Of a stretch of 64,000 nt of DNA, positions 36,642 through 46,719 are shown in pieces. A model generated the notes under the pieces. The model was not told the origin of the DNA and did no database searches. It saw nothing but the letters and a program-made list of their open reading frames with translations. A program made the translations under genes and the position numbers. The DNA is taken from the NCBI GenBank assembly GCA_015478945.1, contig JABUQX010028316.1, positions 1-64,000 of the forward strand. The letters run 5' to 3'. Position 1 is the stretch's first letter. Each line of letters begins with the position of its first letter. The DNA comes from Trachelipus rathkii (Eukaryota > Arthropoda > Malacostraca > Isopoda > Trachelipodidae).

Positions 36642-36701
<60 letters not shown>

Positions 36702-36732
36702 ATATATATTATATAATATTATATATATATAC
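35896..36732. repeat. Two (TA)n arrays with featureless block between
   Basis: TA arrays at about 35896-35986 and 36648-36732. The 660 bp between them shows no coding frame I can support; an ACA/AAC-rich portion lies at 36000-36250. Confidence 0.8.
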
Positions 36733-36989
36733 TACAAAAACAATTAGATGTGTGGACTTCGCTTGTTTGAAACAATTAAATGTTAAAACATCTATTGTTG
36801 CGCTTCAAAAATTTGAAGATTACCAAATCAAAAATTATAATTAAGCTACACTTTTCGTCCCCCTCTTTTTTTTCAAAACTAGTGTTTCTTCATATTCTAT
36901 GCTTAAAATTACTAATTCACAGCCGCATTTGTCTTCGTGTTCTGATTACGATTTTATAAACTAACATGGAAAAGATTCTTGCAGCTGTA

Positions 36990-37259
36990 GTAACGGGAAG
37001 CGTCAAACATAGTTCAAGATACTGGCGATATCGGAATCAGCTAACCAGACAAGCGTTTTCCTCGATGAATAAACATGCGATTTCTAACATTTTTTGTCCG
37101 ACCGATCTGTTCGAATAATGTTCTAGAAGATATTACTTGGTCAACCAAGGTTTTGTCATTGGGATATTTATTTACAAGAGTCTTGGCTTTTTCTGTGATT
37201 TCTTTGCCAGAAAACAGGGGGGTAAAAAAAAATATAAGGGTATATTGAAGGTAGGACAC
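36990..37259 (-). CDS. Possible C-terminal exon, unrecognised
   Basis: The minus frame reads 'KEITEKAKTLVNKYPNDKTL', then 'VDQVISSRTLFEQIGRTKN', and ends 'FIHRGKRLSG' at a stop near 37041. A pyrimidine tract and 'ctggcaaag' precede it, so an AG acceptor near 37205 is possible. The residue mix looks coded and helical, unlike the neighbouring frames. I do not recognise the family; it may belong to the Penelope remnant starting 200 bp further on. Confidence 0.3.
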
Positions 37260-37419
37260 ACTAAACGTGTGTCAGAAGTTATCGAAGAAAAACAACACAA
37301 ATACTAAGTTTAAGAAAATTTATTAATAGGACTAAAATGCATTAAAATTAAAAAATACTACAAATTTTCAGAAATCTATAAAATTGTGTAAAAATAATTG
37401 TTAAAAATAATAAAATAGT

Positions 37420-38940
37420 GAAGTTACTTAATATAAGAATTTTCATAAATATTTGATAATTTTTTTTTTAAAATAATTTTTCAAGTTGGCATCCTTGGGA
37501 AAATCCGAAATTTATTTAATAAGTTATTCAAAAACAAGTCAATTTCATAATCACCACAAGCTTTGTTGAAATTTTTGTAGTTGTTAATATAAAAATTCTC
37601 ACCGAATTTTCTTTTCTAGGTGTTATTTATATTAATAATAGGGGTAGAGATTTTAAGATTTCTAAAGTGTCCAGTTGAGGCTCTGTGTTAGACCCAGGAA
37701 GAGTTCATTGAATCAATTTGTAAATCATATTTATGCTAATCAGTTCTTCTTTTAAATTCCGCAGTTTATCAATATATACATTCAAATTCTACATTAATTT
37801 AATAAATGCAAGATGAGCATTATCTGTTTCTTTTTGGGAAGGCAATGGAACGGATACACCTATAATTTTTAGTAGTGATTTTAATTTGGGTTGGAATGTA
37901 ATTTCATGGCTGTTGAAGATGGCTTATTAGGAAGGACAAGAACATTCTTATTATTATTAAACAATGTTTAAAAAGATTTATTTATTTTTTTTTTTGTGGC
38001 TTTGGAGAGTTCTAGTGATAAATGACCTCGGGTAACCTAGTGACAAAAACTGAGTATAAATAGCATTTAATTCATTATTAAGGAATTCTAGGCTGCAAAT
38101 TTTTAAAGCTCTCAAAAAGAAAGACAATCACTTCTTTTGATGATAATGCTATGATTAGAGAACCAATGAACATAATTGCTGCTATTAGTTGGTTTTCTGA
38201 AAATTTTGAATTTAGGTTTTTCTGATTGTTTTTATTATAGTTAAATCTAGAAAATTAATTTGATTCTATTTTTCTTCCTCAATCGTAAATTGGATATCCT
38301 AAAGTTTATTATTGAGACGTTCTAGAATATTGAGAGGGCAGGTGATTTTTCTATGATAACGAGAATGTCATCAACATACCTAATCCATAATGTAAAATCC
38401 TTGGAGAAATCGGGTAAAAAGAATCTTTCGTAAAGTTCCATGAAGATGTTACTGAGAGTGACAGAAAGAGGAGAGCCCATGCTAAGGCCAAAAAGTTAGA
38501 TAAAGTACGCTCCATTAAAAGAAAAATAGGCATTCTGAAGGCAAAGTTCGATAAGGGGAATGAAGATGTTGATAGGAACATCGAGAACAATGTGTTTTTC
38601 TTCTAAGCAGAGTTTAAGCCAGTGGAGAGCAATATTCGTAGGGACACTTGTAAAAAGTGATACTACATCATAACTAACAAGTTTTCTCTTTTTTAATTAT
38701 ATGCTGGAAATTTATTTAATAACTTCCTTAGAATTTTTAACATGGGAAGAGTAAATAGATCCAATTAGAGGTGAAAGAGATTTAGAGATCCTTTTTGAGT
38801 TTGTAGGTTACGCTAATGACGTTCGAAATAATTGGTCTTACAAGATCATCTTTGTTCAACTTAGGAAGTTCATAGAAATAGGGGAGCGAAGGTAGATAAG
38901 AGTTAAACTACTTAATAAGTTTGGGAAAGAAGACTCACTT
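37420..38940 (-). mobile_element. Penelope-like element, RT domain with YVDD (second family)
   Basis: Minus-strand reading gives the Penelope RT series: a 'PYFYELPKLNKDDLVRPIIS' motif (near 38870, normally YGLPK-HK----LRPI-S), then 'SVTYKLKKDL'. 'KLVSYDVVSLFTSVPTN' (38690) is the first catalytic Asp motif. 'FGLSMGSPLSVTLSNIFME' (38470) and 'WIRYVDDILVII' (38360-38390) follow, the latter with both catalytic Asp residues intact. A possible continuation to about 37450 includes 'NVYIDKLRNLKEELI'. No GIY-YIG domain was found. It differs from the 45-50 kb Penelope copies. Stops and shifts make it non-functional. Confidence 0.75.
38351..38700 (-). pseudogene. Penelope-type RT palm core
   Basis: This is the best-conserved part of the 37.4-38.9 kb element: D-V-V-S-L-F-T, then S-M-G-S-P-L-S, then Y-V-D-D in the right order and spacing. 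A single in-frame stop lies just before 'LFGLSMGSPL' (near 38500). The catalytic residues are retained, so the copy may be fairly young despite the stop. Confidence 0.75.
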
Positions 38941-39139
38941 TAGCAATATATTTATTAAGAATGACTTAATAATATTAGTAAAAATATCATCTATTATTAA
39001 TTTCATGAATAATGAAACTTCTCGTATTCCAGAAGGGAATGGCCTAGATAATACACCATATGATTGACAAAAAATTGAATTGACATTTCGTTCCTTATGC
39101 CTTTGAAATGGCACATTCTTATATAGAATTATTATTCGT

Positions 39140-39870
39140 CTGAAGTTTTCAATCATTGCTTGAGACAGTAAAACTTCTTGTTGGAATGGATATCCAACGT
39201 GAATTGCTGTAAAAAAAAATTGAATTCGTACATGTAATTACAAATACGTCATTACCATCGGATGTAGATAAATTCTTGTCTATCATTAATCCATAAACGT
39301 GATTCTTTAATGCTGGTTGAAATTTTATCTCATTCATTTCATCAGCGTAATTTTGATCAGTACCACGAATAACTCCTTTAACCTGACCTGCTAGCGTAAG
39401 TAAACAACATAAATCGAATGTATAAACTTAGCGACTGAGTGATAAACCAGCAAATGATGATGACGAACATTTATATCGAACTTTGGGTTCATATGGTTAA
39501 AGAAAAGCAATAACTAAGTCATGAATTGCAATGTCATCATTACCTGCAGTTAGACTAGCATCTGTAACCAATCCATCAACAGAAACTCTGGCTGAATTAG
39601 AATATCCACTAGATCTGAGAACGGCTAACACCTCCTTACCTGCAGCTAACCAAGCTGAGCTCCCAATCATCAACCTCGACCCATCCATGAATAGATAGAT
39701 GTTCACGTCCGGCAATAATATCATTAAATGGCTTCACAATCCGGGTTGTAACATCGCCCAATTTTTCAACCTTCAATGATTTAGAACAGTCACCGAAGCG
39801 CGGCACAACGGAAGCAGCCACTTCATACATGCTGTAAAGTTTAGTGCGTTGAAAACTCTACTAAAACATT
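39140..39870 (-). pseudogene. Unrecognised ORF cluster, frameshifted
   Basis: Three minus frames follow one another. 39636-39830 starts 'MYEVAASVVPRFGDCSKSLK' and includes 'TTRIVKPFNDIIAG'. 39497-39724 includes 'YLFMDGSRLMIGSSAWLAAG', then 'VLRSSGYSNSARVSVDGLV'. 39149-39337 reads 'MNEIKFQPALKNHVYGLMID'. The first two overlap by 89 bp through a frameshift near 39700. A 'ctttacag' acceptor-like site lies just before the first ATG. Composition and length, about 230 codons in all, argue for a real protein, but I cannot name a family. Its upstream block is homologous to the block beside the viral fossil at 55 kb, so a viral or mobile origin is possible. Confidence 0.4.
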
Positions 39871-39929
39871 GTTTAATAATAAGTGTCGTAATTTATTTCA
39901 TAATTACTCCATCTGTCACAATTGTGACC

Positions 39930-40785
39930 AGTATTTCTTAATGGGTATAGATATTTACGAGTGTTCAACCTGAAATTGTGTTTGGGGAAATTGCGAGTGT
40001 AATGTTCATCTTTCTTTGAAAAAAAAAATAATAATAATAACCAATTTTTATATAAAAAATAGAATTTATCATTATAAAATAAATATTTAGATTGGTATAT
40101 TGCATATATAAAAACCAAATACCTTACACTTTTATTTGACGTGCTATCACAGCGGTGATGACGTCATTCTTTACATATTCGAGAAAAAAAGCACTCGCCT
40201 TCTTTAAATGTATTTACAATGGAGAAAAATAGCAGTGCAAATATTGCTATAACTCGCTTAATAAATGTCCTGTAGATTTGTTACTAGCTCCAGAGTTAGA
40301 TATGGTACTTGCCAGTGTACCATTGTAAGGATTTCCCCCCACGGTTCATATTTTTGGAGTTATTCAAAAAATTGTTGTTTCTTATCGAATTTGAAATTTT
40401 ACTTCAAATTCTTGTAGGGTACACTAAGTTGTACCACTACATCAAATTTCATTAAAAACTATTAATTATTAACTAAAATAATCAACTTAGAAAAAGGCAA
40501 TTAATTTTGACTAGAAAATTGAAGCCTTCAAGTGCTTGACTCGTAAGAGTAAAGTACCATTTTTAAGTGGGTTACACTTTTGGTAATCCCACTATCTTGT
40601 TCATTTTTTTTTTGTACAAATAATTAAAGTTTCAACTATGAAACCTCTAGGTTAATTGTAACCACTGAAAAATTGGATTAGGAGCTTGAGCCCCACCCCC
40701 TTTTCACTTTTGGCAAATTCTGCTTACATTTTCTTAGTTACATCCAAGAGCATGGGTGTACCAAATTTAATAAAAAAATATGTAA
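39930..40785 (-). repeat. Dispersed repeat copy A with CRE motif
   Basis: Colinear with 55785-56645. Anchor pairs include 'aacctgaaattgtgtttggg' with 'ggcctgaattttgttttggg', 'gatgacgtcattct' with 'gtgacgtcaccca', 'tagctccagag' with 'ttgctccagag', and 'catgggtgtaccaaattta' with 'catgggtgcaccaagttta'. Spacing between anchors agrees within about 20 bp. A TGACGTCA lies at 40159-40166. The block sits upstream (minus strand) of the unknown ORF and ends at a TA array. Confidence 0.7.
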
Positions 40786-40789
40786 ATTT

Positions 40790-40911
<122 letters not shown>

Positions 40912-40914
40912 TAT

Positions 40915-41105
40915 CTAGATAACACCGTCACTCGACGGCAGAGCCTAATCAAGGAGGAGGTGTAACTCGTTTAAACGCCGAGCAGTGAGAGGCCAAGGCA
41001 AGGAGAGAATGCTCACGTTCTTCACCCCGACCAGTTGCAACTTGGGACCTCGCTTTGTATGGCGAGTGCTCTAACACATGAGCTCTATGGGCGCTTTATA
41101 TAAAT
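40915..41105 (-). repeat. tRNA-derived SINE-like sequence
   Basis: The minus strand begins GCGCCCATAGAGCTCATGTG, then 'TTAGAGCACTCGCC', which closely follows a tRNA 5' half (A box TAGCTCA--GG-TAGAGCA). 'AAGCGAGGTCCCAAGTTGC' then resembles anticodon stem, variable loop and T arm. The fold is imperfect, with extra bases in the T loop, so it is not a working tRNA. About 110 bp of non-tRNA body follows before the TA array. Confidence 0.55.
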
Positions 41106-41154
41106 AAATATAAATACAAAAAAAAAATATATAAAAAAATACACACCACATCAT

Positions 41155-41156
<2 letters not shown>

Positions 41157-41197
<41 letters not shown>

Positions 41198-41216
41198 GTA
41201 TATATATATATATAGT

Positions 41217-41248
<32 letters not shown>

Positions 41249-41282
41249 ATATATCTATATATATATATATATATATATAATA
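41157..41282. repeat. (TA)n array
   Basis: TA repeats with slips, after the SINE and a 40 bp A-rich tail. Confidence 0.95.
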
Positions 41283-41559
41283 GTTGATATTAAATGTTAT
41301 AAAAAATCGATTTTTTTGAAAAATCAATCGTTTGTTGTTATGAGCCTTGATAACACCGTTGTCAAATTTATTTCGGCAGCTAAAAAATCAAGAAGCCCTA
41401 TGACTAAAGTCCATGCTTAAAACCGCTAGCTATGATGTCTCATAGCCTAACAACACTTTTACTTATGATAAAAGTGAAAGAAAACTGTGTAGAGTCAAAA
41501 AGCTTCAAGAGGCAAATATAATATTTATTTAAATTCTGTGTAAACCTGTTCTAACTATT

Positions 41560-41718
41560 ATTATTTTTATTCTTTATTATTATTCATTATTTTTATTATT
41601 TATTATTATTATTATTTTATTATTATTATTATTAATTATTTAATTTATATATTTTATATATATATTATATATATACTATATATATATATTATATCTATAT
41701 TATATATATTATATATAA
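41560..41718. repeat. (ATT)n then (TA)n arrays
   Basis: ATT repeats (41560-41640) run into TA repeats (41645-41718), which form the left border of the next foldback element. Confidence 0.9.
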
Positions 41719-42325
41719 GCCATATAGTTCGATAAAGGGCAGGGAGAGTTTCTTGAAAAGTATTAGACTGTAAGTGAAAAACGAATTCCAATATTTGGAC
41801 ATAGCGTACAGACAGCTTATTATATGTAAAGTCGTTTATTGATTAAAACTAACGAAATACCTAGAGTAGACCGCTATAGATATCGTGAGTGCGGGGTGGT
41901 CTTCGCCTCTAGGTCGACGGGGGGATCTCGTCCCCCTCTGTCCCCGCATCGGCTCGAGCCCCCTAAAATTGAAGTTCAAGAACATACTATTCCATTAGGG
42001 GGCTCTCGGCCTCTAGGTGGACGAGGGGGGGGACGAAGTCCCCCCGTCGTCACTAGAGGCCGCAGAGAACCCGACTCTGAATATCTATGGGCGGTCACTC
42101 TAGGGTAGTTCGTTCGTTTTTAAATCATTAAACGACTTTACACATCTAATAAGCTTTGTACGCTGATTCAAATATTGTAATTCTTATTTTTCTTATAAGT
42201 GTCTTAATCTTTGTTTTTTTTTTGTTTTTGTTTTTTTTTTTTTTTTCATTCTTGTAGTAATTAAGCTTTTTTAACGCTGATTCAAAATATGTAATTGTTT
42301 TTCTGTAATTGTAAATGTGTCTACA
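41719..42325. mobile_element. Foldback element 1 in TA microsatellite
   Basis: The left arm series 'ccaatatttgga', 'agcgtacagacagcttatta', 'tgtaaagtcgttta' and 'gaccgctatagatat' is mirrored on the right by complements at 42160, 42150, 42130 and 42085. The heart holds an inverted pair of a GC-rich unit: one runs 'cctctaggtcgacggggg' to 'ctcgagccccctaa' (41910-41970), the other is its complement (41997-42070) with 'gggggacgaagtccccc'. Both outer borders are TA arrays. Total length is about 600 bp; there is no transposase. Confidence 0.75.
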
Positions 42326-42356
<31 letters not shown>

Positions 42357-42357
42357 T

Positions 42358-42415
<58 letters not shown>

Positions 42416-42417
42416 TA
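42326..42417. repeat. (TA)n array between foldbacks 1 and 2
   Basis: TA with TTATA slips; a shared border. Confidence 0.95.
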
Positions 42418-42982
42418 GTGAAACTAAAGAGTTACCGCATATGAATCTCGAAAACAAGATAGGTTCAAGATTTATAATCTCCAAAACTACGATATGTACA
42501 AGAAACTAATAACCATATTTAGAATTAGGTCCTTAGGGTATTAAAAACGTTTTTTTTTTTTTTAGTTAAAAAGAATACCAAGGGTAAACCGGCAAAGATG
42601 CACAAGAGTCGGGGTACTCTCGGCTCCTGGGGGAGACGGGTAGGACCTATTTCCCCCTCGGGAGGGTCTCCGGAACCCCGCTCTTTTGTATTTTGGGTTT
42701 CGCGGGGGTTCCTCCGCCCTCCCTACGGGTATGGAAAACATCCCCCTCTGTCACGTCGGCTGAGCCCTCTAAAAGAATTTTTTACGCTGATTCCATATAT
42801 GTTATTAGTTTTCTTCTACCTATCGTAGTTTTGGAGATATAAAAAAAAATAAAAAAAAAAAAGTAATTTTTTATTTTTCATTTTCATACAAATTTCATAC
42901 GCTGATTTCATATATGTTATCAGCTTTCTTGTACTATCTTAGTTTTCGAGAATATCATGGCGGGTACTTCTTTAGTTTTGGC

Positions 42983-42983
<1 letters not shown>
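42418..42983. mobile_element. Foldback element 2 in TA microsatellite
   Basis: The left end 'gaaactaaagagttaccgc', then 'gaatctcgaaaacaagatag', 'gtacaagaaactaataac' and 'catat' pairs with the right end (42905-42980), whose complement runs 'caaaactaaagaagtaccc', 'attctcgaaaactaagatag', 'gtacaagaaagctgataac' and 'atatat'. The GC-rich heart (42590-42775) is a single unit in plus orientation, homologous to foldback 3's heart in minus orientation. Confidence 0.75.
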
Positions 42984-43034
<51 letters not shown>

Positions 43035-43035
43035 C

Positions 43036-43066
<31 letters not shown>

Positions 43067-43090
43067 TATTATATTATATATAATATATAT
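42984..43090. repeat. (TA)n array between foldbacks 2 and 3
   Basis: TA with slips; a shared border of two foldback elements. Confidence 0.95.
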
Positions 43091-44006
43091 GGGCCAGCGT
43101 CTGTTATAGCCGTCATATGAATCTTAAAAAATTAATGCTACAGTAATACGGAATACATTGCTGGAATCCTGGTCCAAAGTATGCCCTGAAAATGAAAAAA
43201 AAAAAAATCTCAAAAACTACAAAAACAAAAAAATTATATAACCAATTCAAATAGCTACAGCGGAATGGAATACATTTTTGGAATCCTGGTAAATTTCACA
43301 TAAGAAATGTAAAAAAATATAATTAAAAAAAAAAATTTTGTTATAATTATAGTAATATGATTACAGAAAGGCCTATTTAGAGACCTTTTATTGGTTTCTC
43401 GTTAAAATAAATAGACTTTCTATTAAATTTTGCTTTATACGGCACACTTAGGGGGCTCGAGCCGACGGGGAACATAGGGGGGGAAGTTTTCCATACCCCC
43501 GTAGGGGAGGGGCCGGAGGAACCCCCGCGACACCCAATACCAAAGAAGCGGGGGTTCCGGAGACCCTCCCCGGAGGGGGGAATTATTCCTACCCGTAGTT
43601 CCCCGGAAGGCCGAGAGACCCCGACTCCTGCCTCGGTGCGGTATACCCCTTGGGTATTCTTTAGTAAAAAAAACAAAACAAAATTTAATAGAAAGACTAT
43701 TTTTTTTTACGAGAAACCAATAAAAGGTCTCTACATAGGCTCTACTCATTTACTATAATTATTAACATAATTTTTTTTTTTTTTTTTTTTACATTTTCTA
43801 TGTGAAATTTTTCGAGGATTCAAAAATGTATTCCTTTTCGCTGTAGCTATGTAGTTTTTGAGATATATTTTTTTTATTTTTATTTTTTTATTTTTTTTTT
43901 TTTTCATTTTCGGGGGAAATTTTGGACCAGGATTCCAGCAATGTATTCGTTTTACTGAGCATTAAAGTTTTAAGATCATATGACGGCTTTACACAGTACG
44001 CTGACA
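43091..44006. mobile_element. Foldback element 3, long arms with GC-rich heart
   Basis: This is the clearest of the set. Left 'ccagcgtctg' and 'gccgtcatatgaatctta', 'acattgctggaatcctggtc', 'agagaccttttattggtttc' and 'actttctattaaattttg' are matched on the right by complements in reverse order (about 43995, 43980, 43930, 43725 and 43690). Arms are about 350-450 bp, interrupted by A/T runs. The GC heart (43440-43650) carries 'ctcgagccgacgggg' and, on the minus strand, an open frame with 'WVSRGFLRPLPYGGMENFPP'. TA arrays border both ends. Confidence 0.85.
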
Positions 44007-44039
44007 TATATATAATTATAATATATTATTATATATATA

Positions 44040-44090
<51 letters not shown>

Positions 44091-44152
44091 ACTATAAATA
44101 TATCTTCTATATTTATATATATATATATATATAAATATATATATTATTAATA
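44005..44152. repeat. (TA)n array right of foldback 3
   Basis: TA with short interruptions. Confidence 0.95.
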
Positions 44153-44209
44153 TTAGCAACGTTACCATTACCTGGTAATTTTTACGATATTTTTTAAACG
44201 ACATTTTTC

Positions 44210-44210
<1 letters not shown>

Positions 44211-44298
<88 letters not shown>
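44211..44298. repeat. Poly-T tract of 88 nt
   Basis: An uninterrupted T homopolymer from 44211 to 44298. If it is a poly-A tail on the minus strand, the inserted sequence should lie at higher coordinates, but no gene was recognised there and no AATAAA sits immediately before it. Confidence 0.95.
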
Positions 44299-44301
<3 letters not shown>

Positions 44302-44448
44302 TTTGGCTCATTAATTTACAAAAGACATAGTTTGTGAATTACTCTATTTTGATAGTTTGGCATCGGCTCTAAAGATACAAAAAAAAACCGATTATCGGAA
44401 AAAAATATCGATATTTCGTCAGAATCTGTTAAACTCAACTATTACCTA

Positions 44449-44733
44449 TATATATATTATTAGTATTAATCATTATCATTATTAATGTCACTATTACTAT
44501 CACTATCACTATTATTATCATTATTACCATTATCGTGTCATCACTATCATTAATATCATTATTACTATCGTTATCATCACTGCCACTATCATTATCATTA
44601 CTATTATTAACATTAACACTACTATTATAACTATTACTGTATTATCGTTATCACTATCATCATCACTATCACTTACTATTATCATCATTATCACCATTAT
44701 AAATATTATTACTATCATTAAACACTATTTTAT
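44449..44733. repeat. Degenerate ATT/ATC/ACT trinucleotide array
   Basis: About 285 bp of trinucleotides such as att, atc and act in register with few slips. The minus strand reads Asp/Val/Ile/Met-rich frames, which are a by-product. Confidence 0.9.
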
Positions 44734-44739
44734 ATGTGA

Positions 44740-45280
44740 ACCATATAATACTAACGTTCTTCATGGGAAGATAAATTGAAACAGCTGAGGGGATTCCCAG
44801 CCTCAGTCAGCTGATAATAAGAGACCCTCTTCAATGGGTAATGGCAAAGACGTTGTCATCCAAATTCCAGTTCTTCTATAAATACATCTGAAGGTAGAAG
44901 CCTACTCTTTGCAGTGCATAAAATATTTGAAATTAATTACCTTTCCAAAAGAATTAAGTTGAGCCATTTTGTTGCTTCACACCAAGTTGATTTAAAATTT
45001 TGTAAATATAATTAATGTAAAAAAAATATATATATATTTTTTCATTGAAAATAAATTTCAAATACAAAAATATTGCTTATCAAATTTTCAACTGCCTTCA
45101 AATGTACTTTTTCAACAAACTCTTTCTTCTTTACAAAATCTTCTCCCAGCAATACATTTCTTCCAACTAGGTGTTAATCATTTCTTCAGACCTCCGCTTC
45201 TTCTCATTTCTTGTTTCTCCTCTTCTGTTTTCTTCTCCATCCCTCTAAATTTCCTGCGACCATCCAAGACAACGTCCAAG
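44740..45280. other. No genes seen
   Basis: Unique-looking AT-rich sequence with a pyrimidine-rich patch (45185-45265). Confidence 0.4.
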
Positions 45281-45281
45281 C

Positions 45282-45282
<1 letters not shown>

Positions 45283-45358
<76 letters not shown>

Positions 45359-45404
45359 CGGCTCTATATATATATATATATAATTATCTATATATATACT
45401 ATCG
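45283..45404. repeat. (TA)n array
   Basis: TA repeats near the 3' end of Penelope copy 1. Confidence 0.95.
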
Positions 45405-45439
45405 TTCGCTGCTTCTTTTTTTCGGGAATCTAATTTTAT

Positions 45440-45560
45440 TATAAATAAGAGAATCAAAGCCCTGAAAATTTTTATTTTTCTTTATTAGAATCGACGTTTC
45501 GAGAAAAATAACGTTTTCTCATCTCCAATCAATAAAAATGATAAAAATATAATAAAAAAT
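45440..45560 (-). repeat. Penelope terminal repeat, copy 1 3' end
   Basis: Shares 'ataaataagagaatcaaag', 'ctttattagaatcgacg' and 'aataacgttttctcatc' with 48050-48170 (same orientation) and with the complement of 49800-49906. It carries a hammerhead-like core at 45491-45526. Confidence 0.8.
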
Positions 45561-46287
45561 AACACAAAAAAAAAGGTTCAAATTCTAAAACATTCCACTT
45601 ATCTCTAAATGTGACAAATATATGAAAAGTCAAATCAGGCTAAAGTAGGCTATTGTAGTTAAACAGTTAGTTGGTTGGCTGTTTATTAATTATCTGTTTA
45701 GTAGTTGAAAATGTCTTGATAAGAATATAAATGAATGTTAAAATAAATAATTATAATAATTAAAAGAAATAATAATTAACAATTGTTTAATAATAATAAC
45801 ATCGGAATAGTAATACATCATAATAATAACACTATAATAATATAACAATAATAATAACATAATAACAATAATAATGGACACCCACAATTTATACTAGATT
45901 AATAATATAATAATAATAATAACAATAATAACTAATAATAATATAATCAAATAATACATAATAATATCAATATATAATAATAATAATAATCATAATAATA
46001 ATATAATATAATAATACCAATAACTTGAAACTAAAGAAAATGAAAATGAAGCACATTTAATAGACAGTAAATAAATACAACATAGAAACTGGTACGAAAA
46101 AGATGTTTTAAAAGGTTAAAGGAACGTCTGTTACAAAAAATAATTAATATTCTCATATTAAAAATAACTGCAGCTTAAAAGGTCCATTATCTTTATTAAT
46201 GAGGGGTTATTTTTTGTTAAGTGACTCTAATATCGTAGTCTATAATTGATGGTTAGCTTGGCAATATTTCAAATAGCGTGGGTTTGA

Positions 46288-46692
46288 CTATCTCTCATGT
46301 GAGTCGCAGTGGTCTCTGATGCTGGAGAAGGCTGGACGGCACAATGGATTTCCCGTTCTTGAAGAAACGCCTCGATGCTCATCAATTCTGATTGAGAGTT
46401 GACGCGTTGTGCTGCCAACATAGACCTCATTGCAGAGGTCACAAACATATTTATACACTACACATGAACGGAGAGCACGAGGGATTCTGTCCTTGTGATT
46501 AAGGAAGGATGAAACCTTAAAATTTGAAGAAAAGACCAATTTAATATTTAGTTGTGGAAAGTGACGTGATAAAAGATAGGACAAATCTTTGTTTAATTTT
46601 GTGTAAATATGGTCATAATACGGGAACTTTATGTATAAACGTTTTTTCTGAACAGTAGTTATACTTATCTTCGGATCTCGAACATTATTCAA
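46288..46692 (-). pseudogene. Penelope C-terminal RT thumb and GIY-YIG endonuclease
   Basis: 134 residues from 'MNNVRDPKISITTVQKKRLY' through 'FPYYDHIYTKLNKDL' to 'VVYKYVCDLCNEVYVGSTTR', then 'QLSIRIDEHRG'. 'VYKYVC--C---YVGSTTR-L--RI-EH' is the diagnostic GIY-YIG block of Penelope elements (here Y-K-Y and Y-V-G, with the catalytic Arg and the R-I-x-E-H helix), including the CxxC insert. The frame closes near 46266-46288. It is the best-preserved part of copy 1. Confidence 0.85.
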
Positions 46693-46719
46693 AAAGGTAT
46701 TTATTAGGCGTAAAATTAA

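Noticed and set aside
40915..41105. Functional tRNA gene
   Set aside because: The T loop has extra bases and the acceptor stem cannot close; it fits a SINE head.
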